Shown in pieces: positions 26,271-37,589 of a stretch of 64,000 bases of DNA. The stretch lies in the NCBI GenBank assembly GCA_030549775.1, contig CM060172.1, positions 130,623,122-130,687,121 of the forward strand, given 5' to 3'. The position numbers and the translations under genes were made by a program. Position 1 is the stretch's first letter. The number at the start of each line of letters is the position of its first letter. This DNA is from Tamarix chinensis (Eukaryota; Streptophyta; Magnoliopsida; Caryophyllales; Tamaricaceae). Under the pieces are notes generated by a model. The model worked only from the letters and a program-made list of their open reading frames with translations. It did not search any database and had not been told where the DNA came from.

Positions 26271-26391
26271 TTATGATGGTGGAATTTTATGGTTTGTGAT
26301 GTGTGAAGGCTTATGCATGTCTAGGGTGAAAGCCTTTGAATAAGATACTTAAGACACTAATCATATGAAGTGGAAGATTATTGAGCTGAGT

Positions 26392-26786
26392 ACAAACCAA
26401 TCCACCGGTTAGGAATAGTGGTTAGGACGCGTAGTCCTATGTGCGACCGATCCACTGGTTATAATAGTGGTTAGGACATCAGGTCCTATATGTGACCGAC
26501 CCACCGGTAATAATAGTGGGGTGACTCGAGCTCAATAAACACAAACCAGAATCGTTAAAGCTCTTAAAAGATACCAATTACTTACAGTGGAACACCATGC
26601 GAGCAGGAACCAAACCGATCCACCGGTCAGGAATAGTGGTTAGGGTTGTACCCTATATGTGACCGATCCACCGGTAATAATAGTGGTTAGGGCATGATGC
26701 TCTATTGTGACCAATCCACCGGTAATAATAGTGGTTAGGGCATGATGCCCTATTGTGACCGACCCACCGGTTATAGTTGTGGGGTG
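26392..26786 (+). repeat. Hairpin-module array, copy D (3+4 modules)
   Basis: Modules ACCGATCCACCGGTAATAATAGTGG or variants start near 26396, 26447, 26494, then 26616, 26660, 26710 and 26757. The second group has gained one module: those at 26660 and 26710 and the sequence after them (GGTTAGGGCATGATGC) are nearly identical, indicating recent local duplication. Confidence 0.85.
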
Positions 26787-27479
26787 TTCCTATGCTCGCA
26801 TGGATTGAAAAAGGCATGGTGTGAATCGGATTCTGATAAGAGATTAATTAAATGATTAATCTAGTTTATATATGGGCATCTGTACTTTTACCTGAATTGT
26901 TCATATACCTTTATGTTGTTATGTTGGATTGCCCTGTTATTATTCTGCATGGATTATGTGCTTGTGTATTGGCCTTAGTGCTCGGTTACCTTACTCAATA
27001 CATAGCGTACTGATCACCTTTTTCATGGGTGCTGCTCATTCCCACGAGTAATATGCCCTTCTGATTTGTGCAGGTGGGTGAGATATCCGGTGGGGCTGTG
27101 TGTTGAGTTGTGGTTGGCTCAAGTTCGAGAGAGTTCTGGCCGTATTTCAGTCTCTATGTAATTCTATTTATTTTTGTTAATATTTTATCGGTTGTAAGCT
27201 ATTTCTCCTTTTAATTTGAATAATAAATCTTTATGCGTACTCTGACTTTTGTTTTACAACCCTTTAATGCTTTTGGAGTTTAGTTGTCTTGATTTATAAT
27301 TCATGGATTACTATTTCCTTTAGCCTTAGCACTTGGTACTGGAACGGTCGGAGAGAACCGGTCTGGTACTAAGTGTGGCGGTAACATTCCCAGAATTCAG
27401 AGGTTTTAAGTGTTTCTATCTTAATTGCTTCCGCTTTTCAAAAAAAATTTAGTGAATTTTTGGGTGTTAGAGGTAGTCT

Positions 27480-28900
27480 GCTACCAAATTTTTAGTAACT
27501 CCTTTATCCTTTATCTCCAAATCAATTTATTATAACAAAAAGGTGCATCTAATTAGCCGAATATTTGTATCCTTCTAAGCTAATATGTTTGAGAGTTGTG
27601 TGGTTTGTGAATACAATAAATTTAAACACAATAACATAAGATTGGAATTTATCAAAGGCAAACATAAGAGCTAGAATTTCCTTCTCAGTTTTGGCATAAT
27701 TCATCTAAGCATTGTCTAGAATTCTACTATTATAGAATATGATGTATAATTTCCCTTGTTTTCTTTTCCTAAGTACTTCCTTAATAGCATAATTTCTTGC
27801 ATCATAAATCACTTTCAAAGGAAGGATCCAATCAAGTGGTCTCATTATCGAAGCAGTTGTTAAAGATTCTTTTCACCTATAAAAAGAATTTATACAAGGC
27901 TAATCAAGTGTAAAAGGAACATCTTTTAAGAGTAAATAACTTAGGGATTTAGCAATTTTGGAAAAATCTTTAATGAAATGCTCATAAGATCTATCACGAC
28001 CAAGGAAAATCCAAACTCCTTTAACATTAGTTGGGGTTGACATTTTAGCAATGATGTCAATCTTAGCCCTATCAACTTCAACTCACCAATTAGAGATTAA
28101 ATGACCTACAAAAATTCCTTCTTGTACCATAAAATTACACTTCTCCTAATTGAGTACGAGGTTCACGTATTTAAAAATTTTTAGCACCTTAGCAAGGTTA
28201 TGGAAGCAATTATCAAAAGGTGTTGTATAGACAGAAAAATCATCTATTAACACCTACATAATGTTTTCAATAACAAAAATATGGCCATCATGTATCGCTA
28301 TAAGGTATCCAAAACATTACACAAGTCAAGTGGCATCCTTTGATAAGCAAAGGTGGTGTACGGACATGCAAGTTTCATTTTCTCTTAATCCCGAGTACCT
28401 ATCTAGATAACAAAAATGCAAGTGACTATCCAACATCTCCAATATTTAGTTAATAAATGGAAGGAGAACTGATCCTTTTGGATGGCCTTATTTGGTTTCC
28501 CATAATCAATGCACATATGCCACCCTATGATTGATCTATTTGGAATAGTTTCATTTTTCCTATTTTAGACAATGATCATTCTTCCCTTCTTTAGTACCAC
28601 TTTCAGCAGACTCATCCATTCACCATTTGAGATAGAGTAGATGATTTATGCATCAAGTAACTTTAATAATTCTTTTTTAATGACCTCTTTCGTGTTCGGG
28701 TTCAACCATTTTTTTATATGTTCGATAGAGGATTTTTACTCTTCTTAAAAAATTGATTCATGAAAATAAAAGGATTAATGCCTTTGATATCATCAATGGA
28801 ATAACCTATCACATCCATATGCAATCTAAGGACTCCAACTAACTTCTCAACTTTCCTGTAACTCAGGTAAGCATTCCCAATGATAGAGTATTAACGATTG
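27480..28900 (-). pseudogene. Gypsy reverse transcriptase and RNase H, decayed
   Basis: This is the DNA-synthesising part of the Athila-like element. Minus-strand translation near 28530-28490 gives GWHMCIDYGKPNKA, the usual GW.MC.DYR.LN region. Near 28245-28220 it gives VLIDDFSVY, the catalytic box, with Leu-Ile in place of the usual Phe-Met before the two Asp. Near 28110-28000 come the ..ISKL..P.. and FLGH-type regions in shifting frames. RNase H follows to 27480, and the end of this part, at the junction with 23159 across LTR D, reads into the VADYLSRL linker. Many stops and frameshifts mean it cannot make protein. Confidence 0.8.
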
Positions 28901-29020
28901 GAGTCTAAGAAATCATACCTAAGTGAGGAAGGAAATGTTTTTAGTTCTACCTTAGGTGCATTTTCTTTATTAACAAACTGGGTCACTTAAATCCTTTTCA
29001 ATTTTAGCCATTATTTTAGA

Positions 29021-29740
29021 TTATTTGGCAAAAATAGGGATTTCCTTAAGCATGGTATCATAAGCACCTACCTCCTTGTCAACATCATCAGATGCTCCAT
29101 ATTTCACCAAACATTTCCTAAGTAGGTCAATTGAGATTAAGATAGCAAGGTTCTTTCTAACCACCATGTCTACTGTATTAACTCTACAACAAGTGTCATC
29201 AATTAATGAAAATTTCATTACATAAGATAAGTCAAAATTCACTTTCTCACCCATAATATTGAGAGAGCGATTTTCGTTCTTTGTGTCAATTACTTCCCCA
29301 TCAGTAGCAAGGAAAATTCTTCCAATATAATAATGATTTGAGCATCCTACTCAATGTCATTAATAACAAAATCATTCGTAATATAAAACTTACCAATATG
29401 GATAGGTACAAACTCTAATATACTTGTCAGACATTTTATTGATTGATTTACATATTAGAGGAAAATAGTGGTTGGCTTCATGTCTCCCATATATAATTTA
29501 TTACAAATAGATAGATACAATAAACTGAAACTAGCACTAAGATCACAAATAGCATTGTTAATGGAAACATCACCAATTATACAAGGAATAGAGAATGAGC
29601 TAGGGTCCTTAAGCTTAGGTGTTAGGTTATTTTGGATGGTAAAGCTACACTCTTGGGTCAAGAATGCAATCTTATACTCCTCTAACAATATCTTAATGGA
29701 AAGAAATTCCCTCAAGAATTTAGCATGGGAAAGAATTTGA
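29021..29740 (-). pseudogene. Gypsy aspartic protease, decayed
   Basis: The protease would process the element's polyprotein. The frame at 29715-29455 contains KLKDPSSFSIPCIIGDV, then ICDLSASFSLLYLSI and ending KPTTIFL. Athila-type proteases have DPGSFTIPC.IG and CDLGASINLMPLS, so fold and active-site Asp are clear, but the Gly after Asp-Leu is Ser here. The frame at 29254-29021 is the poorly conserved linker to RT (LIDDTCCRVNTVDMVV). Order and strand agree with RT to the left and gag to the right. Confidence 0.8.
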
Positions 29741-29877
29741 GAAAGAATTCAACAAATGAGATATTGATTTACCTTTTTTTTTAGAATTTCCACAAAATTT
29801 TCAAATTGCTTCTCCCATTTTGCCTCAACTTTCCTTTGAGGAAGGGGAAGTGGAGGGTTATAAGGTGGCGGTACAAT

Positions 29878-30905
29878 TTATTTCTTAATCTCATGCTCTT
29901 TTTCTAAGGTGCTATCTTTTTCAATGGTCACAAGCTCACTACTCGCTTTTGTCACATCGTCAACTTTCTTTTCTAAAAATTCAACTTCATTTCTCAGAGC
30001 AAGACCTTCTAGTTCTTTCCCACTACTAAGTGTTTTGGCATTTATGGAACCCTTAGGATTTGTCTCTATGTGCCTTGGAAGCATTTTGGAGGGCCTAGAA
30101 GAAGAACTGGTTAATGATTTGGATTTCCAGCATCTTATTGTGGGTGGCAAAAGAATCAACTTTAGAGGTCAAGTTCTTAATTACATTACTCATGATTTTG
30201 TTTTGATTCCTAAACTCTTCATTTTTTTTTACTCTGTGAGGTCACAAATTTCTCCAATAACAACTCTAAAATTAGATTTTGAAGGGCTAAAAAAAGGGGG
30301 TCTAGGCTTTTGAAAACCTAAAGGTCTAAGATTCAATTGAGGATTGAGGTTAAGAGGTGGGTTCTTATATGACATATTCAGATGATTTCTCTTTTGTGGG
30401 TTATAGGTAGGAGCAAATAGGTATTCTCTTAGGTTGAATTTGCTCCCATAATTCACATGGTCTTCAAGGGTTGTACTATGGGATAGAAACATAATAAATT
30501 AACATTCAAATAACAAGTGACCTACAATATCACAGTTCTCACAAGCAGTAAAGCATATGTCAATACATTCACACCTAACTTATAAAACTTTTGAAATAAT
30601 GAATTAACGTTAGATGAGAGGTGATAAAGGGCATTAATGTTATACCTACCACTCTTCTTGGTATAAGAGTGCCCACCTAACATTGATAGTGATTTTCAGC
30701 CATATCCTTGATCAATTATTTTGCCATTGGTATGATTTTTTTTCATGAGAGTGCCTCCCATTGTTGCATTCATAGCCATTCTTCCAACCCATGGTGTGGG
30801 CACATCCTCAATTTGTCCTTGTATTGTTCAAATGCATCATACAAAGACTCTCCCTTTTTATGACTGAAACTTTTAATGAGTTTCCTTAGTTGAACCATCT
30901 TTGAT
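29878..30905 (-). pseudogene. Gypsy gag, decayed and truncated
   Basis: This is the capsid-type protein of the Athila-like element. Minus-strand translation of 30840-30781 gives DAFEQYKDKLRMCPHHGLEE, matching the family's WERFK.LLR.CPHHG region. Near 30100-30000 the frame with HIETNPKGSINAKTLSSGKELE matches the usual ETNPRE..KA.TLRSG.E. Between them several frames are broken. The 5-prime half, leader and 5-prime LTR are missing: similarity stops near 30905 beside an AAT array. Confidence 0.75.
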
Positions 30906-31689
30906 GGAAAATATTAAAGTATAAATAATAATAATAATAATAATAATAAAACAACGACAACAATAAGGTTTACATCAAAACACAAAAAAGGGTTAATTTT
31001 CATTTATATTTGTAACTCTTATGAAACTTTTCATGCACTCTACTTTTTGCAAGTTGGTCTTTTATATTTTATTAATATAAGAAGTTTTGTATCATAAGGG
31101 AAACCAAAAAAGATATAACCCTAATAAGAAAATTGAATAAAAATGGAAGAAAAAGAAAAAAAATAAGGAAATAAAATTGAATTATGATTCAATCTTATAA
31201 GATGAATGAAAAAAACATTTTTTCCTCCTTTGTTCCATAACATTCACCTAATTTAGCTTCTAACTACATCTATGTCATTTAAACTAATACCCACTTGATA
31301 TATAATCAAATTAAAGGCCCTTGAAAATTAGAGGCCTCATACAATGGCATAACTACCACACTCTAGGGCCACCAACATTCCATTATCCTCTTCTCATTTT
31401 TTGATTACACCTTAGGGAGGATTTAGGCTTGGTCATAATTAAATCTTCTTCATTTATCTTTTCTTCTTTTTTCTCTTCTTTTATTTGCTTCTTCAAACTC
31501 ACATGGGCCCTTTACGTTTGTAACATATTGATGGCTACAATTTTTGGTGTTGGTCTCTACGCATGCATATCAATGTTTTAAATACTAGACCAATAAATAA
31601 TCCTATAGATCTTTTGTTATGCATTCCAACCAATTTAACTATGGTTGATCAAGATTTAATTTCATTTAAAAAATTATCTAGTGTAATTT
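30906..31689. other. Unassigned AT-rich sequence
   Basis: An AAT array lies at about 30926-30950, then the sequence has no recognised domain. GGGTTAATTTTCATTTATATTTGTAAC near 30990 resembles ends of common plant non-autonomous DNA elements, but I found no matching second end. Confidence 0.25.
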
Positions 31690-33109
31690 TATAATACCCC
31701 ATCCCCAAATCCTTCAAATTGTATTTAGAATTATGTTAATATACAATAAATGAGTTTTGGTTTTGAATTAGGATTGAAATTATAAAAAAAAAATATGAAC
31801 TTTAGGCGTACTAATCGATTGGTTTACATAATCAATCGACTAGTGTGCTAGGGAAATTTATATTGTTGTTCTCAATAAACTAGTCGACTAGTTTGCGTAA
31901 ATTGATTAACTATTTTGCTTATAATTTCAGGTTCGTTTCTAATTTTAAGTCAAATATCTCTCCGATGATTATGAAAACTTTTGATTTAAATTAAATTATT
32001 CTAATAATCATGTTTTATTTTTCTATAATTATTTCCATACTAATTGAACCATTACATGATTTTAATTAGCAAAAGTTTTCTAAAAAACCATTTTTGGAGA
32101 CAAGCCCTCCTTCTTCTTCTCTCTTTTAGCAGCAGGAGCAGCTTTTATTGACTTTGGGACTCTCACCTGACTTGTTAACCCACTTGTATACCCATCTCTT
32201 ACTACACTCAACCCCTTACCACCCCCATCAAGTCATCCTTCATTTCTTATCTTACCCACACTCAACCTCAAATGTCTAATCCCTTCTTTTCCTTTGGGAT
32301 GTCAACCAAATACTCATATACCTCTCATTATGCTAATCTACTTTCATGCCACACTTTTATTCTTGCTCTCTTCTCTTTTCTTCTTGTGAAAATATCACTA
32401 AGTGTTGAACAATTTCCATTTTTTTCTCTCTTCTTCCTTAAGTTGAGAAAAATAAAGATCCTATTTGGTTTTCTCCCTTGAATTGTCCAAGCATTGTGTT
32501 CCTTTTTTTTCTTCCAATCTTGGTTTTAGGTCTCTATTATTTTCCCTAATTAAGGAAGCATAAAGGTTGAGAAAAGTTGGAGAATCCAGCTTCTCTTTTA
32601 ACACCCCATTTCAAATCTAAAGGTGGTATTTTGTGTTTCTCTTCTTCTTCTAATTTTCTTAGTTTTAATGAAGTTTTGGAAGAGGATTTTTAATGGTTTT
32701 TACTCTTATTCTCTTAGGAATCAAAGTTCCACTAGATAGGCCGTCTAGTAGGTGTGTTGTTTTAGAAGAATTACTTCAAGGTAAGACATTCTAATCTTCA
32801 ACATAATTAGCTTTATTTTGTATGTTTGGGTTTCATGCGTTCGTGTTTATATGAGTATGATTTAACTGTGTTCCATAGCATGAGCTTGTGGTATAGTCCT
32901 TTCTAAGTAAGTGTTGTGGGTTTCCTAATTTTTAAGCATGGAATTGGTTGTTGTGCATGATTTAGTTAAGTGTGTATATCACCATATGTCGATGTAATTC
33001 TATGTGTGAAGCATGTATTTTTATGTGTATTTTGACATAGAAGCATATTAGGATTAATATGGTAAAGTGTGATAAAATTTTGTGTGTGTTTCCAAGTATG
33101 GGTTGTGTT

Positions 33110-33540
33110 TCACCTAAACCAGACAATCATTTCCTCGAACTAGTCGACTGGTTTTGCAAGTAATCAAATGGTTTGGAGTTTGCATTGATTAGTCATGAGA
33201 AAATTTGATTGGTTGATAAAATAGTCGACTGATTTTAATGAATAGTTGATCGATTGGTCAAATCCATCGACTGGTGTCCCTGCAGACTAAGGTGGTTTGG
33301 TCTCTACTTAGACCCATCGATCAGTTGGACCAAACTCGTTGATTGGTTACTATAACCAATTGATCGGTTAGTCAAACCCATAGATTGGTTTTTTTTGTAG
33401 GCTAGGATGGTTTTCTCTACTTACATCCATCGATTGGTTGGACCAAACTAGTCTATTGGTGCTCTAATTTTTGTTTTATCCTAGGTTTGGTATGACTAGA
33501 CCAGTCGATTGGTCTGAGGATCGATTGACTTGTCTGGCTA
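33110..33540. repeat. Cluster of GTCGAC / CGATTGG palindromic words
   Basis: Variants of CGATTGGT, ACCAATTGATCGGTT and AGTCGACTGG occur about every 20-50 bases, alternating strands. A smaller group is at 31805-31910. It is not a strict tandem repeat. Confidence 0.7.
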
Positions 33541-33689
33541 GAAGCTGCCTGTTTTGTTATGATTTGTGGTGTTCCTCATGTGCCATTTGTGTTTATTCTT
33601 CCATGTATTTAAAATATTTTAATTATGATTTCAACCATAATTGACATAAGTTAATGTAACCTAATATGATGGTATTTGAAACTTGCTCT

Positions 33690-33930
33690 ATGTTGACTTT
33701 GGTGTTATCTTAAACACCTAATTGGTATGTGAGTTTGATGTTATCTCTAAATATACAATTGGTGGTTTTTATGCCTTATGTTGATTTTGGTGTCATCTTT
33801 AAACACCCAAATGGTGGCTTTAATGCCTTGTGATGTATTTGGTATTATCACTTGGAAACACCCAATTAGTTAAATATGAGATTTTAATTGTGTTTGGTGT
33901 TATCACTTAGAAACACCCAATTTAATTATG
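33690..33930 (+). repeat. Degenerate 55-65 bp tandem repeat
   Basis: About five units share TTTGGTGTTATC, then AAACACCCAATT and GGTGG..TTATGCCTT. Spacing varies. Confidence 0.65.
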
Positions 33931-34142
33931 TATGGACTTGTTGTGATTTGTGATATTATACACACACACACACATATATATTAATGGTTTAAGATTTCTT
34001 TCAAGACTTTTTCTCTTGCTATCGGCATCGTTGATGAGAGTTAGCGGGTGGGTCGCCCTTAGTTTATATCTTTTACTTTATAGTTGGTAGGGGGTATGCA
34101 CATATTTTTGAGGTATAGGATTATATTGTGGCAGTCTGGCAT

Positions 34143-37100
34143 TGTAATACCCCCATTTTTGGCACTTGAAAATTTCTTTAAAAAGAGTTGATTTTGGAAG
34201 CTAAGCCAATAACAAAAATGTAGGGTGTTACCACCACACTTAATATAATTCCAGTTCCTCTACCTTTCTTACACTATGTATTAAGGCTAAAATGTTTATT
34301 CACTTAAATTAAGAATAACAATGAATAAGAAGAAGAGAAAGGTTTCATTACAATATTAAATTGTTCTGATAACACAAGATTAAACAAAAGAGTTACAACT
34401 GACAAAGGAAAGAAATACATAAGAGGACATAAGAGTCCAAAAGATATCCAAATCAAAAGATGTTGGAATGGACACCGGATAGTCCTAAATCTCAAGCCCT
34501 ACCAAAAGCCATCAAGTTGTACCCTCAAAGTACTCTTGCAAGGTAAAGACTGCCCATTGAATAGGTAGGGGACCATAAAACGAAACCCATCAGTATAACG
34601 GTACTGAGTAAACCAATATACAATACTAAGCATGTAAATATCACATGGAGCACATATAAATTAACACAAAGAATCATATCATAACATGTTAAATAGTACA
34701 TACCATAGCGAGGTGCCACATTTATACCATAACTCATATCATACCATATGTCACATGTCCATCACATCAAACTTAACCATATTACAACTATTTCATTAAT
34801 TCAATTATACCAAGGGTGTTCCACAAAAAGAAAAAAAACTATAATTAAAGGTCTTTCATGATAACCACATCTATTCCACTTATAACATGCTAAGGAAATC
34901 ACCGAGACAATTGCCAACCAATACACCAAATCTAAATAGTGCACGAATGCAACTATCAAACCAACATACCAAAACCAAGTAGTGCGCGGAAGCAACTACC
35001 AAATCGACAAATCACAACAATCCATTTAAATAATTATACAATAATTATTTATATTTTAATTACTCAACGGGATACAATAATAACCCGGAGAGATAAAAGT
35101 ACACTGGTCATGCGGGCGCACTAAAGCAACACAGTATCCTCCCAACTTGTAACCCAGAGACATAAAAGTACTCTAGTAATATTGGTGTAACAAAGCAACG
35201 CAATATCCTCCCATCCTAGGACACTTAATCCTTAAGTATTGATACCCCCTATAGGGCTTGTAGGTCACCTATAGAGTAGACTAGGGCCTTAGCCGAAATG
35301 CCATGGCAACAAAACCACCAAACCAAATCAAGGGCTCCTACCTCGTCTCTAGGGTAGCTAACCCTAAAGAGCAATTATTCCTAAATCTGGAGGTCTTCCC
35401 CTTTAAATATTAATATCTTATTGAGGTGATCATAAAATATCACATAATGTACAACGATTCCAATTTCATTCTTAACCATTTTTCTTTTATTTCCAATTAT
35501 TCAAATCGATCATAAGGTCAAAAATCCAAAAAAAAATCAAAGTTAACTCTAAGGTCAACCTAGGAATCCATTAAGGTCATATTATTCCAATTATTCACAC
35601 TTTAAGGCATGATAAGTCATAAACGACCAAAATGCCATATATGTTATTTACTCAATAGTTTCCCACTTTAATACCAATTGTTATTAGAATTAAGAAAAAT
35701 TCATGGTATGACTAAATAATATTAAAATAGGTACATTAATATAAAATAACAATTCTATAAATTTTTCAGAAGTGAAAAAAACACCATTTTACCCCTAAAA
35801 CACAATTAAGCTCATTTAGCACATAAAACCGCCATCATGCAGAATTATTTTTACACAAACAACCCTATTTTAACATGCCATCATTTATATATTTAAAATA
35901 CACAAATTTAACATACCCTTGCATAAAAATACATGGTCACACACTTAGAGAAATTAATAACAATACATGATGCATGCATACTTTTGTTATGAAATTATAA
36001 GAAAGCATAAATTACACTTAAGCATAACATAATAAACTGTAAACATGTTATCATATGATTTTTATATATTTAGTAGCAGAATATGAGTTACCTATTTCCA
36101 AGCACAAATAACAAAATAACACAAAGAACCCCCGAAATAATATCAACGCCTTTGAAAGAAGGAGACACAAGAGGAGAAGACAAAGGATGACAACTTCACA
36201 ATTTAACCAAAAATCTAACCTTCTTTACTTATTTAAAAATAAATAAAGGCTAGATAGAAGGAAATGTATAAGTGAAAAAAAGAGAATAAGGATAATGAGA
36301 GGAGGATGGATCTTGGTTATAAGCTCATCAAAGCTTGAGAATACTTAGTAAAAATAACCACAATAAAGAGAAAGGTAGGAGCAATGAAGAGGAGAAAATG
36401 AGAGAAATGCTGAATGAAAAAAGAGAAATACAAATGGGGTATAATTAGGGAATGGAGGGACCAAAAATCTGTAGCCACAAGAGGGGGGAGAGGTAGCTTG
36501 TTCAACACTTGAATGATAAAGGATAAGGTAGTTGAGTGTGCAAGGTGGTTGAGTGAGTAAGGTGGTGGAGTGTATTTTGGTTTAAATAAAGTTATAAAAA
36601 CCAATAAATCAATAAAGGGATGGGGGAGGTGATGGTTTGTAGTTACAAGGTCATATTTAAGCATGGAGAATGCAAGTGAAGAAGTTTAAGTGCAAGAAAA
36701 GCCAAAGTAACACAACTAGCATAGGTAGAAAGTATATGAAAGTAAATTTGGCTCAAAATTTGGTTGAATGAATAATAAAATGGTCAAATTGATACAAAAT
36801 ATAATCATGGAAGTGTAAGGAAGTAATTTCGCGCATAAAAAATAATTTTAGGATTTATATATTATTTTTAGTGGTAGAAAGATCAATAAAGAGGATAAAA
36901 TTAATAAAAATAGCAAATAAGATCATAAAATTACTAAACTTTGTAAAAACCCTTGAAATAATATTTTAAACTCACATGTAAAATTTTATGAATTTAAAAC
37001 AATATTTTATATATAAAATATTGAAATGACGGTTAATTAATAAGCTTACAAGATAATTACTAACATAAAGACCAAAACTATTCCTAAAATCACAAAACTT

Positions 37101-37494
37101 TTCAGATCATCTTATTTAATCATTTAAAACCTAAATATAATTTTTCATAATTTTTAACACACATATGATATGATATTTGGCTAGCATACCTTAATTATAT
37201 ATTTTTCATATAAAATTCAAAAGGGATAACAAACACAAATAAAATTAAACCAAAATTTCTATATTTACATTTAAACGCATTTAGGACCTAAATAAGATTT
37301 TATAAGAATATTTTATAAGTTTTAACTTAAAAGTTCACAGATATAAATAATATTTTATAAGCAAAGTATGTCTAGCCGCAAAATCGTAATTACTAGAGAA
37401 TCACCCAAAATAATCTTGAGGCTATAAAATATTCTACAATAATTTATGTAATTAAGTACACATAATCAGAACTAGTTAAAAATAGGGTATTACA
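34143..37494 (-). mobile_element. Family-2 LTR, copy I (3.35 kb), exact ends
   Basis: It starts TGTAATACCCCC and ends AGGGTATTACA, so its ends are a 10-bp inverted repeat TGTAATACCC. It is flanked by a perfect 5-bp duplication GGCAT (34138-34142 and 37495-37499). Sequence is shared in reverse orientation with copies J and H. It contains a CAGTATAACGGTACTGAGTAA box near 34590 similar to the family-1 CAGTACGCTAC..GAGTAAGG box. No protein domain, PBS or polypurine tract is visible, so it is a solo LTR or a coding-free element. Strand is given relative to copies J and H; the true sense strand is unknown. Confidence 0.85.
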
Positions 37495-37589
37495 GGCATG
37501 GCATTGGTGTCCAATATGAGTGGGTGGGGTATCCCATTACAATCCTCCTAGCACTTCGTACTGTCCATTACTTAAGCGGGTGTGGTATC
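37495..37589 (+). mobile_element. LTR-like unit G, middle part
   Basis: This short piece lies between copy I and the hAT element. It carries two units of the GGGTGTGGTATCC repeat that resumes at 40537. Confidence 0.55.

Larger units (their letters stand above)
25058..27073 (+). other. Possible LTR leader intron, copy D
   Basis: GTTTTAG|GTAAGGGGTG at 25058 and GATTTGTGCAG|GTGGG at 27073 are good donor and acceptor matches, equivalent in place to those in copies B, C and F. The enclosed 2.0 kb includes the hairpin array. Splicing is unproven. Confidence 0.35.
23160..27471 (+). mobile_element. Family-1 giant LTR, copy D (4.3 kb)
   Basis: It starts TGAAATGCCTCG and ends GGGTGTTAGA, a decayed form of GGTGTTACA. 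It is flanked by a perfect 5-bp duplication GGTAG (23155-23159 and 27472-27476). The two sides belong to one gypsy polyprotein: the flanks code for adjacent parts of the RNase H tail/linker, so the insertion broke the element between RNase H and integrase. Internally it has pyrimidine tracts (23580-23680), a TATA-like CATAAATAG at 24183-24190, a GC-rich block with repeated CCGCCGCCG, only a weak microsatellite zone (24720-25010), a splice-donor-like site at 25058 and a hairpin array. It is the least repeat-expanded copy. Confidence 0.9.
31690..34142 (+). mobile_element. LTR-like unit G, first part
   Basis: It begins TATAATACCCCATCCCC, which is the common LTR end TGTAATACCCC with G changed to A. 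It contains a dense set of short palindromes around TCGATTGGT and AGTCGACTGG (31800-31900 and 33110-33540) and a degenerate 55-65 bp tandem repeat (33690-33930). It continues after copy I at 37495 and after the hAT at 40537. No coding domain is seen; the open frame at 32272-32481 has no support. General layout resembles family 2, but sequence likeness is limited, so it may be a separate family. Confidence 0.5.

Noticed and set aside
33960..33980. CA and AC dinucleotide repeats (33960-33975, 46080-46096)
   Set aside because: Real but short, and of no evident importance.
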